64,000 nt of DNA from Symbiodinium sp. CCMP2592 (GCA_905221615.1 CAJNDT010005434.1:322955-386954); one strand, 5' to 3'. Positions 34,268 to 47,090 are shown, numbered from the stretch's first letter. The notes: a model not told the origin generated them from the letters alone. Numbers and translations are program-made.

Positions 34268-36355
34268 TGCATTGTGGTGCGGTTGATGTTCGTACATAGT
34301 TGCACGATGTGTGGCATCCACACATCCCCTTCTTCGCACAGCTTGTTTCACAGTTCTGACCGTGACCCACGGTCGTTCCTAGGCAGTCCTCTTGGTCCAC
34401 TTGGTGATATGACATAACGTTATCTGCGACATTGCACCATTGGGCGGAAGAGCACGTAGCACATGCCAAACCCGTCGATAGGCACCTCGATGCGCCCTGA
34501 AAAACGCTTCGTTGGCAGAGCGAGCCTCAACCGGAAGTGCTGTGCAGCATCCCGCATTGGAAACAGGCTCGAGGAAAAACCAATCAAAACAACAAACATG
34601 AAATAAACACAGCATCATACAAGCGCCCGCAACCTGTGTGCCCCTTCCGGTTTCACGGTATGTGCCTTGACCTCACCGCGAAGGATCGCGAAGGCTTACC
34701 TGAGCGCGGGGGTATGTGCGCCGCCTGCGGGTCTTGCCAGATCCCGCTCGCACGACTTCAATCCAGCATCCATCTGAAGCGGGCGGGCGCGTGGCGTTGC
34801 CGCACGCTCCAATGGGTTGGAGAGCTCGGTCCCGTCGTCGGGAGGGCCGTAAACTTTGTTTGTTTCTCCGACGGACGAGGGATCGCCACGCTTTCGGGGA
34901 TCTCAACGCGGAAGGCCGGAGGGGCCGGGCTCCCACAGATCGCTCGGGAGTGGTTGTTCAAATAAGGCTGGGGATCGAAGAAGGAGGGCTCGCCTACCAA
35001 CTTCATCCGATCGGAGTCAAAAGGGAGCGCGTGGCAAGGACGGCTCAGCTTCATGCGCACAACTCGGGATACAGCAAATAGCAAGTCCTCCAAGGCTTCA
35101 AACTTAGCACGGAAGAGCGCAGAGCTTGCACGCAATTCCACTGTCGAGGGCTTTGCAAGCCTCTGCGGCCTCCCTCCTTCGTAGGCAAGGCCTCGGGGGC
35201 GACAGGCGACGCTAGCGCACCACCGAGGTCGGGAATCAAGGGCGCCATCAGCGGCTCTTCCGGAGCACACTCATCCACAAGAGCCGGCGAGCGCGAAGGT
35301 CAGGGAGGCACCTCGGGTAACCGCTGGGGGCATCGGGACTAAACCTTACCGGTTCGCCGGCAGCAGGCTCGTCAAGGCGTGGGTTGCACGAAAGGGCTCG
35401 GGAGAGATTAAGGTCACCAAGTTTCCAAGCACAAGCCCAGGACCTCCAGCCCGACCCCTTCGCAGCACTGTCGTTCATAAACACCAGCCCTGTTTATAAG
35501 CTCCGGCCGTGTGTATACACACAGCATTGGTTCTAAGCGACAGAACTGTTTAACCATTCGCACACAACGGTAACAACAAGCAACAGGTATGGTTACATGA
35601 CAACGAACGCGTAAGCAGAACAGATGATGGAACCATTTTCAAACACCAACATACCATGATAGAAAAAAACGCCTACGCTCTGCCTTTTCGCAAGCGCAGG
35701 CCCCATAGCAGTTTTCTGTTCGGGTTTGGAATTTGAGGTTCAGCGCTTCCGGGTGTATATACGGTGTACGGTAACTTGGCTGATCGGCTGACGCACCGAA
35801 GTAGGCCTGAAACACTGACCCTTGAAATTTATACCCCGTGGACATCACGCCGCTGATGTTCCGGCAAAGGCCCGAGGTGTTTCAGCATGTGACCTCCTAT
35901 GTTTTCAAGTGCAAAGGGGGGTGGTGATGGGAAGGCTAGAAACGATCATGGTTTTCTTAATGTTTTGTTGTTCTCTGCAAGCTGGAAATCAAGCGGCAGA
36001 CTTCTGTTGCACTCGGTCGCCATGGAACTCGCTCGCGGAATGTAGAGCATCATGCACCCAAAAAAAGCCGAGACACGGTGCGTGCACTGACTGGGACAGA
36101 AGGGACATTGACATAACTGCCGTATCTGCCGTTGGCAGGGGCTGAAGACGGGATTTATCAAGTTGTTTGCAAGACCCATGCACACCTTGCAGCTGCCGCC
36201 CCTGAAGGCCATCATGGCCATAGGCGAGCTTTACGCGGCGGGCAGAAGCCAGCGCGCGGCAATTTGCTTGCTGCATGTGGGAAGCAAGGTCGTCTTCTTC
36301 CCTTTTTCATGAGTCGGCGTTAAAATTACGTGTTGATGCTGCTTTTGATTTTGAA

Positions 36356-36387
36356 TTAGCGTGTCCCCTATCGATCCTCGAGGTTTT
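36356..36387 (+). repeat. 32-bp direct repeat, left copy
   Basis: TTAGCGTGTCCCCTATCGAT followed by CCTCGAGGTTTT. The right copy is at 37254-37285, with two mismatches over 32 bases and start points 898 bp apart. Confidence 0.9.
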
Positions 36388-36480
36388 TGCCTCGTGCACC
36401 TGCCAGGAGCATACGACTAACTAGACTTGTTAAGCTATATGAGATGTACTGGGAGTTACTGCGTTTCGTGAGTACAAGTG

Positions 36481-36835
36481 ACGAGTTCCAAGAGAGAACA
36501 CAGGAGAAGAAGTCGTAGTAGTCGTCGTCGTCGTAGTAATCGTAGTAGTACTAGTACCATAGTACGAGTACCAAAAACTAGAAGCCGTAGCAGTAGTAGT
36601 CGTCGTCGTCGTCGTAGTAGTAGAAGTAGTAGTGGTAGTAGTAGTAGTAGTAGCAGCAGCAGCAGCAGCAGTAGTAGTAGCAGCAGCTGCAGCAGTAGTA
36701 GTAGTAGTAGGACTAGTAGCAGCAGTAGCAACAATAGTAGTAGTCGTCGTCGTGGTGGTGGTAGCGGTGGTAGTGGTAGTAATAGTCGTAGTAGTAGTTG
36801 CAATGGCAGTAGCAGTAGCACGAGCAGGAGTAGCA
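36481..36835. repeat. imperfect (GTA/GTC/GCA)n trinucleotide tract
   Basis: About 350 bp of GTA, GTC, GCA and GTG triplets. All frames on both strands are open (Ser-, Val/Ala- or Leu-rich), which is expected of triplet repeats and does not show a gene. Confidence 0.9.
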
Positions 36836-37253
36836 CGACGTCTTCCCCATGACACGGCCAGACCCTCGTACGCAAACATACTTTCAAGTGCGACAAGTAC
36901 CTAAATGAGCCATGGGCTGTATAGCACGTTTCTGACGCGTTTGCGGTATCGACCGGTTATCGATCTGGTTATCGATCCACATCTGACATGAAACCTGAAA
37001 ACCTGCAGAACGTATGCAAAACAAACTTTCAGCGCACAGTCTTACAGCCTTTTTCGAAACAATCCGCACACAAGTTTAAGCTTCGAATCGATGGACGTTC
37101 CGTGCACGCATCTGAAAGCTTGCGTGTCGGTCGCTTTGCCGTAGGCACAGACTATTAGGCAATACTTTGCATGCTAATTCCGCTTCGAAGGGGTAGCTCA
37201 AATCCGAGTACGGCGCATGCTTCTGCTAGCCCATCTTATCATAGGTTATCGTT

Positions 37254-37285
37254 TTAGCGCGTCCCCTATCGATCCTCGGGGTTTT
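37254..37285 (+). repeat. 32-bp direct repeat, right copy
   Basis: TTAGCGCGTCCCCTATCGAT followed by CCTCGGGGTTTT; partner of 36356-36387. The trinucleotide tract lies between the copies. Confidence 0.9.
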
Positions 37286-39299
37286 GGCGCCACAACTACC
37301 CTCTGCACTAAAATACATAAACGATAATTTTGACCATAACTCATATCGGGTACAACACCTCTTCCTCAAGTCCGGCCACGTGTCGACACGAACACTGCGC
37401 AGCAATGCCATGAAACCGCCCCGTGGGAATCACAAAATATGCGTTGTACGGCCGGTCGCAAGAAAGTGGCGTTTGTTCTGCTCGCACATAATACCGCCAG
37501 TACCTCGACGCGTTGTAAGATCCACCGTGTGCACGGAAGGGCAAGCAGCGAAGGGCAGCTCAAAAAGGAAGCGTGGGTCAGCTCATTGGCATGCTCGTGC
37601 CCGTATTAACTGCATAAACTACGTTCCGGTGAGCGCACTGCGGCTGATCATGCTACCAGCCTCGGTCCCGAACACGCTCGTGGTGGGCACGCGGTCGGAG
37701 CTGGCTGTCGGCCTGCAGGGCGATTGCGCACTACATTATTCAGCGAAGGCAGGTCTGGCCCAAGAGTACTCCCTCTTGCATTGTGTGGGCGTACGCGGTG
37801 CGGGAGCCATAGACAATCGCGAATACAAGAGGTAAGTGGCCCGCCGAGGCAAACAGCACGGGTACTGTACGTCGTCAAATGCGTCCAGCTTCCTTCGCAC
37901 GCTGACTCAGGGCGAGCTCTAAACTACGAGAACGGCGCTCCGGCTCGCTTGAACTCACCGTGAAATTGTGCGCCAGCATGCATGCCACGACTCGCTCGGA
38001 TGCACCCATCACGAGACACATTTTTTATGTTCAGCTCAAGCTCGGACGCCACCTTGAAGTTCAGCTGAAGTTTGAACAGCGTCACCATGTGCCCGAACTT
38101 TATTGTCGGAATGGCGGCCACATATGGCTTCCGGTACTCCGGGACATGCAGAAGAGGCCAGTCTGCAGGCTGCTGCATTATGAGAAATGGCATTTCTTTT
38201 CTGCATCCGGCAGTACTGACACATGCAGCCTGGCAGGCCACGGGCTTCACTTTTTCATGCACGACAGACGTTGGCACTGAGGCGATCAATGCAGAGTTGA
38301 ACAAGGGTTAGGCGGCGTCAATTGCAGAGGCGCGCAAGTCGATAAGGTTTTTCCTGGGGTTCGGGCGGTCGCCGCGACGGGTTTCGCAAGCGTATAGCGG
38401 CTAGCCGGATAAGCGTGTTGGCCCTGCGGAAAGCTCACCAGGTTGGCCAGGGCTGAGGCTCGTTTGCGTCGCCCGGTGCTCCAAGCCGATGTGCGAAATG
38501 TGAACTCTGCAGGATCCCTCGGAGCTGACGCGGCGGGGATTGCGAGACATGCAAGACATCTACACACTCACTGCGGCGGAGCTCCGCTTCGAGGTGCAGT
38601 GCATGGGGGGCTGCATGCCACGCTGCGCCGGTCAGGTGGATATGTGTGGGCGCAGTCTGCAGCGATTTCGGCCGCGAAGGTTGCAGCTCCGGGTGGAACG
38701 TGATATATAACCTGATCGTTTCCACGCTGGAGCACCTCGGGCGCGAGAGTCTCACGGCACGGACTTTTTGTTGGCGTCATCTGCGTCACGATGCGGACGT
38801 TGCGTCGGGGCGGGGCTCGGTGTCTCAAGCTCGGATCGGATGCCAGTGCTGTACGCAACACGCGTAACAAACTGGTGGTTCCTGTAAAGGGGCTTCCCTG
38901 CGAACCGCAACGATCTTGTCGAAAATCAGGCACCCCTCAATCGTGCGGAACTTCAGCGTCGGTCAACCTCCCCCCCGGTCGCATGGAGCAGCGGAACAAA
39001 CCGCCAGGAGTCGTGCCGCCCGGGCACGATGTTTGGCGGAGGGGCATTTGCCACTAAGGCGGAGAGCATGCAGCATCAGAAAAGTTGGCTGCATGATTTC
39101 TTCTGCGTGGCCCCGTCAGCCTGCGTCGGTGTGACTTCTGTGCTTTGTCGCTCTCATCTTACAGTCACGGAGGCATGTCCGGAAGCAGATTTTGTTCAGC
39201 TGGGTCCACTTCGAAACGTCGCTCGGCATTCGGCGCAAGTGAGTGACCAGCGCCTCAGGCAGGGTAGGCTGCCCTAAAGCGACACAACCCTGCAAGCTC

Positions 39300-42200
39300 G
39301 ACGATGTTTTGGGGCTGCGAGTGTTTCCATAGCGGGTGTCAGGGCTTTCGGGTGTGAGGTTCATGGCAGCCTCCAGGGGTCCTACGGTGCAGGAGTGCAG
39401 GACATGAGGTTTTTCGAAAGATTGAGGTCGAGGTATTTGGGCTGACGGATTTGAATGAAATTCGTGGGCACGCGTTCATGAGTTCCTGTGGTTTGGGGCA
39501 CAGGTGAAACCGCGGCATATCCAGGTCTAAGGCCTACAGAGCAAGGATAGGATCATCAGGGTTGAGGCAACGAGCCCACATGTACCTGGCTTCTTTGGTT
39601 TCGGAAACACGATTGCGACGCCCAGCATCACGGAGATGCTGTGAACCTGGTGTCTCACCATCCTCACATCATGTTCGTAATCTGGCGCGTGTCATATATG
39701 CGAATACCAGGAACCCTTAGACAGCTGAATGATCGGATGTACACATAGCAAGCTCAACCCTACTAGAGCTCGATCTGGCGCGTCTTCGTTCTATGAGTCG
39801 GCTCCGTCGTCCTTTTTGATCGAGGAGCTCTCTGCCTGCACTGTGACAGCTGTGTGGCCGTTTTTGTTGGAGGGGGGAATTGCCCGTCGCCTCCGCGGGT
39901 GAAACAGGCTTGCCAGGCACACGAAATGCAGTGAGACTTTCTTGCGGGGACTTGGGTGAACCCTGCAAGTGCTGCGCACAGCGCCGGACTGCACGCATTG
40001 CCGGACTGTAGGGATGCGGTGTGAGTCGGTGGATCCGGTCAGGGCCTGTTCCTGAAAATACAAGCCTTCTTTGCGTGATCCTGCATAGCTTGATGATGAG
40101 TTTTTCGATCGGGCCTCACCCGGCATGCCGCTGTGGGGTCAGCAGGGCTCTGACACATAAAAGGCTAAAGGAGCACCCCCCAGGTATAGATGCCAAAGAC
40201 AGGCTTAACCCTAAAATCTCGACACCAAACCTTAAACCCTGGACCTTATTAACGCCGGGTTGCCTGCCATAGCTTTGGACTCCCTTAGAACGAAGCGAAA
40301 GGCGACGGTATTATTAAGCTACAGCAGCATAGGCTCTGAATCTGAATCCAAACGACCCCAAGCACCCTGAACTCGGGGCTTGTTCGGAGGTTTTGTCAAA
40401 GCATTTCAAGAGAGCGTGCTTAGCTGCAGCCTATGACGCAGGGTTGTTGGACTTGCATTTTCAGGGTTTGGGGTTGAGGGTGTCCAGGTTGACGGTGTCC
40501 AGGTTGACGGTAGGATAGGGAGTATGGGGTATGAAGCCTAGTTACGGCGGCTGACCTTGTGGAGTTTCGGCTGAGTCATGCGTCCAGCGCCGGGAAGATT
40601 GCTGACTCCGCACACCGCCCTCAAGCTACATCAATGCTTGCCATAAAGCTAAACCCGAACAGCAACAGTAGCCTTTTCCCCGATACCCAGGCGCTGACTG
40701 AAACACTGAACCCTATAAGGTTTCGGCCTTTTGGGGGCTCAGGGGCCAGACCGGCACCATCTTGGAGACTGCACCGCAAGGCCTTGAGCCTTTTTTTCGC
40801 CTCGAGGATCCGTTCCTAAAGGACCCTCTCGAGGCAAATAATCCGACCGGGCGACACCTCGCGCAACGGAATCAGGATCTGTGTTTTTTCGGGGTTCAGG
40901 CATCAGACACGTGCCTGCACCCCGAAAGCACGAGCAAACACCCAACAGGAATGGAAACCCTATACCCTCACGCCTGCAGTCGAACATCAAATCATGTGTA
41001 GGGCTTCATGCCGAAGTCGGGTCTTCGCGCCTAGGCCACTGGCAACTTCAGGGCGATGGTAACGGGCACTTTGTCGCTGCGTTTCCCAGAGCTGCCTTTG
41101 CAACATCCACTGGCCAGCGGAAAAAGGGAACTTCTTCGAAGTTCATGGACACTTTAAATACAAACTCTTACCCTACAGCGATTCGACGTTCAATACCAGT
41201 GGCACCGGCCACTCACCGAGATCTACGCGGTGCCTTGTTTCCGTACCTCGGCACGCAAGGCCCCAGGTGCTATCTGCTATGGTCTCTGCTTGGGTTCAGA
41301 GTTGCAGGTCTGGGAGTCTGGGGCTTAGTGTCGGCTTCCGGGGTCCCGCCTAAAGTCGAGGCCTTTGCATAGGGCTAAAGCCTCACGAAACAGCAGAAAC
41401 GGTTTTGGGTTTAGGGCTTTACGTTTGTAGGGCCTAGATCAGCCCACAAGCACCAGAATCAACGCCCTCCGCAAGGTCGAAGGGCTCTCCCTGACCGTCC
41501 TGCCTGAAACTAAAACACCCTTCGACGATTCCATCGACTTAGTGAATTTAGCGTGGGGTTTGTGATTTTTGCACAGCAGACCTATATAGCTTCTGTGCAA
41601 GGGGGCGATGAACAACTCCATCGTCCATAGGGCCATAGGGCAGAGCTTTCCGATCTTCCCGAAAACAACACGGCCAACCGGCTCCGCGACTTGTCGCGCA
41701 TCTCGATCAAACAGAGCCAGTCAACCGAAGACCTATACTTGTACCCCAAGCCAAAAAGGTGTTTGCAGGATCCCTTCCTTTGTTACAGTGCATTATAGGG
41801 TTTATAGGGCATGGCCCACGGCCGCCACCCTGTGGCCTTCAAGCCCAAAACCCTGGTGAAACCGAGAAGCGAAAGCCCGTAGCTCGGCTTTGCTCGAGAA
41901 GTTTCGGTTCACGAGCGTTCCGGCGTAGGTCACCTTGAGCCTCGGAGTAGGGGTTCCCAAAAGGAGGGGCTCCCTTGCTTTTTAGGGCTTACGGTTTGGA
42001 ACTTCGGGTTTTAAGGCTCATGTGGTTGGGAGACCTACTCAAGGCTTCATTACCCTCCCAGCTGCACTCCTGCACGCTCCTCGCCAGCCATACCGAGCGC
42101 GCTCAACAGAGGCACAGTGACAGTAGCCCATGCACTTACGCAGGGTTCGAAGACCCGTTGAATCGTGCAAGCTCCCGAAGGCCAAAAATGCCTAAAGCGA

Positions 42201-44155
42201 ACAGGGATTTTGGTGGGATTCTCTAGGTCCAGGAACTTTCTGAGGTTTGGCGCTCCACGGACTGCGCTAACTCTTTAGCCCGAAAGCCTTAAGACCCTAA
42301 GCCCTGAACCTCAAACCCTATACCTGCAAATCCGACACACTATTGCCCCACTTTGATCGTCTTGGCTTGTGCTTTCCGATTACCGTCAAGCCCTAAATTC
42401 CCAACCCCTGAACCTCAAAACCAAAAGTAACTCGACCAGCAATCGGCAACCGATCCCTTGTTGCATGTCCGAGCGTGAAGAGCCCTCGAGGCCAACCCAG
42501 CGCCCCAGGATGCCCCAAACCCTCAGCTGTAAGGCTCAATCCCAGCAGCTCACGCAAAGAGTTGGTAGCCTGGAGCTTCTTGCTCAAAGCTTCCTTGGTG
42601 GCAGAGACAGTAGCTTGAGCTTTGTCGGGCTTTGCTCTTGTGGCCTAGGAACCCTAAATCACCGAAACCTCAAGACACATGGGAAGCACTTTGAGAGTGC
42701 TTGTGTGTAAGCACGGGTTTCCGCCTTGAGGGGTGCTTTCGGTGCTTTCGCCCGATGATTCCGGCGAGACCGTGCGCATTCCCGTTCAGCCCTTACATAA
42801 ACCCCCCAGCCCTACTCAAACTCTGAAGCAAAAACCCAAGTCCAGGCATCGAGGCCGGCAAAGTTCAGCCGATGGCAGCCAGCAAAGTGCAACTCCAACT
42901 CCTGGGTTCGGCTAGACGATAGGGCCGTTTCCATGGCTGCTTTAAAGTATAAAGGTTCTACAAGGGTGCCATGTGGCCATATGGGTTCTACGAGGACCTG
43001 GGCTCTTTGAGGGTTTTATTGGGTTCGTCAAGGGGCTCTATACGCGAGTTTTGGCAAGGGTTCTGTAAGTGTTGTGTAGGGTTTCAGCGTCCCCAAACCA
43101 CAAAGCCCTCTCCGTATACTCGGAGAGATACCGCAAAGTGCAAATGCGGCTCCATCAAGGTGTCCGGCAGACTCTCAGCAAGCGCCTGCCCAGGGACATG
43201 TCACGGTTGAGGTGCAAATTCTAAATCTACGCTTAGCAAACAAGCTTCTGACTTACAGCGTATAAGGTCCTACATGCTGAGGATTTCAATTTCTTCGAGG
43301 ATTTGACGGCTTGGGGTCGGGACTGCTCTCTGCCAGACTCCACGTTGCCTTCAGCCCCACATCCGTCAGATTCTCGCAGCCCACGAAATCGAGGTACAAG
43401 GTCCTGGGCTCCGGACTTGGCTCAGACGTGTGATTTCTTGGGGTTCTTTTCAGAAGTATCCGGCAAGTTCAAGGGTCTATACGGAGGCATATGAAGGCAA
43501 CTTACTTTCGTGTTACCTGTCCTCAACCTCTAAAGCACTAAACCCGAAACTCTGGATTCCAATCCCTGCAGACGAACAAGTCAAGCCTTCTGCTTGAAAC
43601 ATACATAGTTCTACAAGCAAGACCCCTAAACCTAAACCCTGGGCCCTTGAACCAAAACTCTAAACCCTGAAACGTGTCTGAACCTAAAGTCCTGACCAAA
43701 GCCTCAAAACAAACGCTTGCTATATCCCCTTCCTAGACCATGTCAAGCCGTTGCTGAACTGAACCCTTACAATTACCTTATCTTATGGAACCCGCGAAAA
43801 ATACCCTCATAGTTCCATGGCCCTAAAACCCTAAACCCCACACCCTAAACCTGAATGAATCCTGTCTGCTCTGCAACCCAGACGCCTAACCTTTGGGAGG
43901 TGGAATGCCAAACCACGCAGGGAGGCGTCCGTCAGCTGAATGCAACCTCGGCTCCAAGCCTACTCTGGGGTTTGGGGGTTTAAAGGCTTAGGGCTTTAGG
44001 CTTTAGGGTCTAGGGGGCTTATAACGTTTAGAAGACCAACCGAAATGGCTCAGCCGAAAGCCCAAAACTCAGCTTTTCCCTCAAGCAGCCGGAACAAACC
44101 TTGAATTCCACGGAACCCCTCTCTTGGGGAACCCTCAAATTGAAGCAAGAGCTGC
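39300..44155. other. 4.9-kb intergenic, telomere-like DNA
   Basis: Telomere-like words resume at about 40.2 kb and thicken from 42.2 to 44.0 kb (for example CCCTAAACCCCACACCCTAAA near 43.83 kb). A 15-bp doublet (GTCCAGGTTGACGGT) lies near 40.48-40.51 kb. Open frames are short and repeat-derived; no gene could be supported. Confidence 0.55.
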
Positions 44156-44218
44156 CTTCGAAGCTCAGCTTCAAGTTCTCGATGTTCGGGGGGAGGCTTT
44201 CTGCCAGGACCTTCACGC
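44156..44218 (-). CDS. single leucine-rich-repeat exon
   Basis: A 63-nt exon between CGAAG|G and a GC donor (GAAG|GCAGC). It encodes VKVLAESLPPNIENLKLSFE, close to the LRR unit pattern (ALAESLPPN..L.L.F) common in dinoflagellate proteins, where one exon can hold about one repeat (family recollection). No adjacent repeat units were found within the neighbouring telomere-like DNA, so it is either an isolated remnant or part of a gene with distant exons. Confidence 0.5.
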
Positions 44219-46592
44219 CTTCGAGGGGTTTTGGGGCTTTCGGCTTAGAGCTTCGGTGGGGGAACTGGGGGAGGCTCTTGCTTTTCTCTGTTTGTAAACC
44301 AAGTGCGGCTTAAGGTTGAGGGCGTTGGGATTTCAAAGCATCTGAGCTCTTGGTGACCGACCTTAAGACAAGACCCCTGTGTGCCCTAAACAACCCCAGG
44401 CCTAGCAAAACCAAGAACCCTGAAAAAGCTCTGCGTGCAACAGCTGATTCCCAAGACAGACAACACCAGGCCCCAAATCCTTAGCTCTCAAGCCCCAAAG
44501 CCCTCAAGCTCTAAGCCCTGAGGCCATGCATGCGTGCTGTGGGGCTACTTCAAGGGTTCTGCGGCTTAGGCTGAGGAGCTTTTCGAGGGAACTTCGGATG
44601 CCCCAACAGCCAAGCCTGCGTCCACGCAAGTCTTCTCGAAGTGCGCAAGGCTCAGCTCGATGGAGTCCCTGGAAGTATCCACAGCCAGAGCTCCTCCGAT
44701 CCCGGATTAAGACTCGAGATGTGGCCGTGAGGGGTTTGTTTGGGCCAGGATGAGGCCTTACCGGTTGGGGTTTTAGGGCTTCGGTTTTGGGCTCTCGAAT
44801 GGTCCGGTCCCACACCCTCTAATCATGACTTTGAGTCTCTTGGAGGAGTCAAAGTGGTGGACCGCAAGAAAGGGGGCTTTCAAGAGGGTTGGGCTTGCAT
44901 TCCCCACAAATCAGCAGCATCACAATCATGAACAGAGTCATCATCACGATACGAATGGAACAATATTCAAAGCCGAGACTTTCATCCTATGCGGGTTGGT
45001 CGCCGGTACTTTTCTTCTTGGGGCTCTTCAAAAACCCTCTCTGCTGACGAGCACTGGCATCTCGAAGCTGATGATTGTAAGCCCCTGCACCAGGTACTTG
45101 ACATGTGAAACTTGGTGTCGAGCTGCGAGGCCTCTGGGCCCCCTGCGGGCCAAAGCCAGGGCAGCCACATATCATCGTCGTCAAGCGTCACGCCATGGTC
45201 CGATGTGCATATGCCAATATACTCCTAACCCTAAGTTTCGAACGGGCCCTGCCCAAGCTTAAGAGTTCAAGCCCGGAAAACCCGAAAACCCGAAACCGAA
45301 GAAACCCACACCCTCGAACTGTCAGAATCCTTCGACCTGAACCAGATACGCCTAAAAACCAAAGACCCCCAAACCGAAAACCAGTTAAGACGGAATCGCA
45401 AACCCTGGAACTCCCTGAAGGCTTAGCGCTAAAGCACTACACTGCTGAACGCCAAAGCCCAAACCCCAAAACCCTTATTATCTACAGCAAAGAACCCCAA
45501 AACCTTCAAGCCCCAAAGAAACCCTCAAATCGAAGCCCATCGGAGGGTTTAGGGTCCCAGTCCTCCCAAGTCGAAGTTGTGGCGCCCCTTCGTGTGATCG
45601 AGCAGGCCTCTGTTCATGGCCTGGAAACTCATAAAAATCCTTAGGGTTTTAGGGTGTAGGGTTCACGGATACTGATACTGATACTGAGAAGCTCCGGGGT
45701 GCATTGAACACAATGAGTTTTGGGCTGTAGGGCTGTAAGCTCTAGCGTCAAGCGTTTCGGAGTGTGGAGTCTTGGGGTTCAGGACTCATGAAGGTTGAGG
45801 TTGAGGGCTTTGGGGCTTCAGGTTTATCTAGCTGGCAAGCCGCACAGCCTCAGCCGTTAGGTTGGGGCTTGAGTCATCCGGCTTGAGGTCTATGCCTATG
45901 CTTCAATGTGCAGGGCTTTAGACATTCGAGGCTTGTGGCTAAGCCCTAAGCCGGCAAAAACAACGAAAACTATGCGCATCCCGACAACTCACAAAGCTCC
46001 TGAATGGCAAGCTATACACGCAAACGCCTATAATGTCTCTGTCCCAGAAAGCCCAATACCCACAGTTCAGGATTCCACCTTAAACTACAGAATACACTTA
46101 TTCAGGATTGCATGTACGTACGAGCTCTCTGGTGACAAAAACCAGCCCCCCCCCCCATACTGCATCCTTGCTACAAGCTTTGGTTTAGAGCCGCCTTATT
46201 CTGGTAGCTTCAGATAGCACACTTTCACAACTAAGGCTAGCTTAACTAAGCTCGTTGAGCCTAAACCCTAATCCATCCAGCAAACCCTAAACCCCAAACC
46301 CTAAACCCCGAACCCCAAACCTCAAAAAGCCCTATACTAGACCAGGCTCTAGTCCTCCTGAGAACCTGCGCTTCTTGCTCGCGCCTGTGGCCAGGCCAGG
46401 ATGGCCAGAGTCGAATGGAGGGTCCTCTGAGGCTTCCCTTACAGGGATTTTTGGGTCTTGTAGGGTGTCATATTGCAAGAGGATGTGTTTGGGAGGGTTT
46501 GGAGGGGCTGTAGCCTTTTTATGTCTGCACAGATCCTCGGCATGGTATTAGAAAGCGTTACACGATGGATCTGAATCATGCCGCATTGCTCA
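44219..46592. other. 2.4-kb intergenic, telomere-like DNA
   Basis: Mostly degenerate telomere-like DNA, densest at 45.25-45.65 kb and 46.26-46.33 kb (AAACCCTAAACCCC). A minus-strand stretch near 45090-44990 is open in all three frames and ends in TAG in one; I could not choose a frame and do not call it an exon. Confidence 0.55.
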
Positions 46593-47090
46593 TCACTTGC
46601 GAAGAATCTTATCCATGGCCTTCCCCTGCGCAAGTTCATCTATAAGCTTGTCCATGTACCGGAGCTCTTGCACAGTCTTGTCCTCGATGGACTCCACACG
46701 TTCCCCGCCAACACTGCCAGTAATGAGCTTTCGTTTTGGGTTGAGCTTTGCCTCTGCAAAGAACTCGGCGAGTTCCGATCTCCGGCACACGTGGCCATGG
46801 ATTATGTCGACCTTGTACCCGGTAAGCCAGGTGATGATCTGGTCGACCTCTTCCATAGTGTGGCCCGTCTCCTTCGCCAAGGCGATGTACCGCGGATAGA
46901 TCCTGGCAAAAGGCTCTTTGTAGATCTTCGGTGCTTTCATCTTCTCCGTCTTGCTGGGCACAGCTCCGGCTCCCCCGGCTCCCTCCTTCGCGGTCTTAGC
47001 CTTAGCCTTCGCCTCGGCCTTTCCGCTTTTCTCCGGCTTCTTGATCGCCGGCTTGGGCTTCGCGGTCGCGGCTGCGGGCCGCTTCGCCAT
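46593..47090 (-). CDS. DUF2200 domain protein, intronless
   Basis: 165 aa from ATG at 47090 (an in-frame ATG at 47132 would add 14 residues). Residues 1 to about 52 are a Lys/Ala/Pro-rich tail (MAKRPAAATAKPKP...) not present in bacterial relatives. Residues from about 55 match the DUF2200 pattern: ARIYPRYIALAKETGHT, EEVDQIITWLTGY, AEFFAEAKLNP, LITG, ERVESIED, YMDKLIDELAQGKAMDKILR. Bacterial DUF2200 proteins are about 110-120 aa, of unknown function and helical. The reading frame is uninterrupted, in a window where other genes are rich in introns. I infer acquisition from bacteria with a basic tail added, which could serve for nuclear or nucleic-acid targeting. The open frame on the opposite strand is a codon-bias shadow. 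Confidence 0.88.
   Translation of the reverse strand: MAKRPAAATAKPKPAIKKPEKSGKAEAKAKAKTAKEGAGGAGAVPSKTEKMKAPKIYKEPFARIYPRYIALAKETGHTMEEVDQIITWLTGYKVDIIHGHVCRRSELAEFFAEAKLNPKRKLITGSVGGERVESIEDKTVQELRYMDKLIDELAQGKAMDKILRK

Larger units (their letters stand above)
31340..39300. other. 8-kb island free of telomere-like motifs
   Basis: From about 31.34 to 39.3 kb I find no CCCTAAA/TTTAGGG-type runs, although they occur every few hundred bases on both sides. Base use is more even, with a GC-rich patch at 34.65-35.5 kb. Many medium open frames exist on both strands (the longest, plus 31595-32155, about 186 codons), but none shows a known domain and several overlap antisense. Recognised contents: a MITE (32285), a tandem repeat (32502), a retrotransposon C-terminus (33848-34267), a pair of 32-bp repeats (36356, 37254) and a trinucleotide tract (36481). 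It may be an old composite insertion. Confidence 0.55.

Noticed and set aside
35822-36145. Possible small secreted Cys-rich protein (hydrophobic start then several Cys)
   Set aside because: Hydrophobic stretch and Cys pattern are weak and match no family; similar Cys-rich frames occur on the opposite strand.
36430-36904. Long Thr-, Leu-, Ser- and Val-rich frames
   Set aside because: Same reason: imperfect trinucleotide tract.
37284-37835. 183-codon plus-strand frame in the telomere-free island
   Set aside because: Begins with TTG, no recognised domain, and is matched by open antisense frames; insufficient to call a gene.
44982-45191. Possible C-terminal exon near 45.0-45.1 kb, minus strand
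   Set aside because: Two frames look equally plausible and no upstream exon joins in phase.
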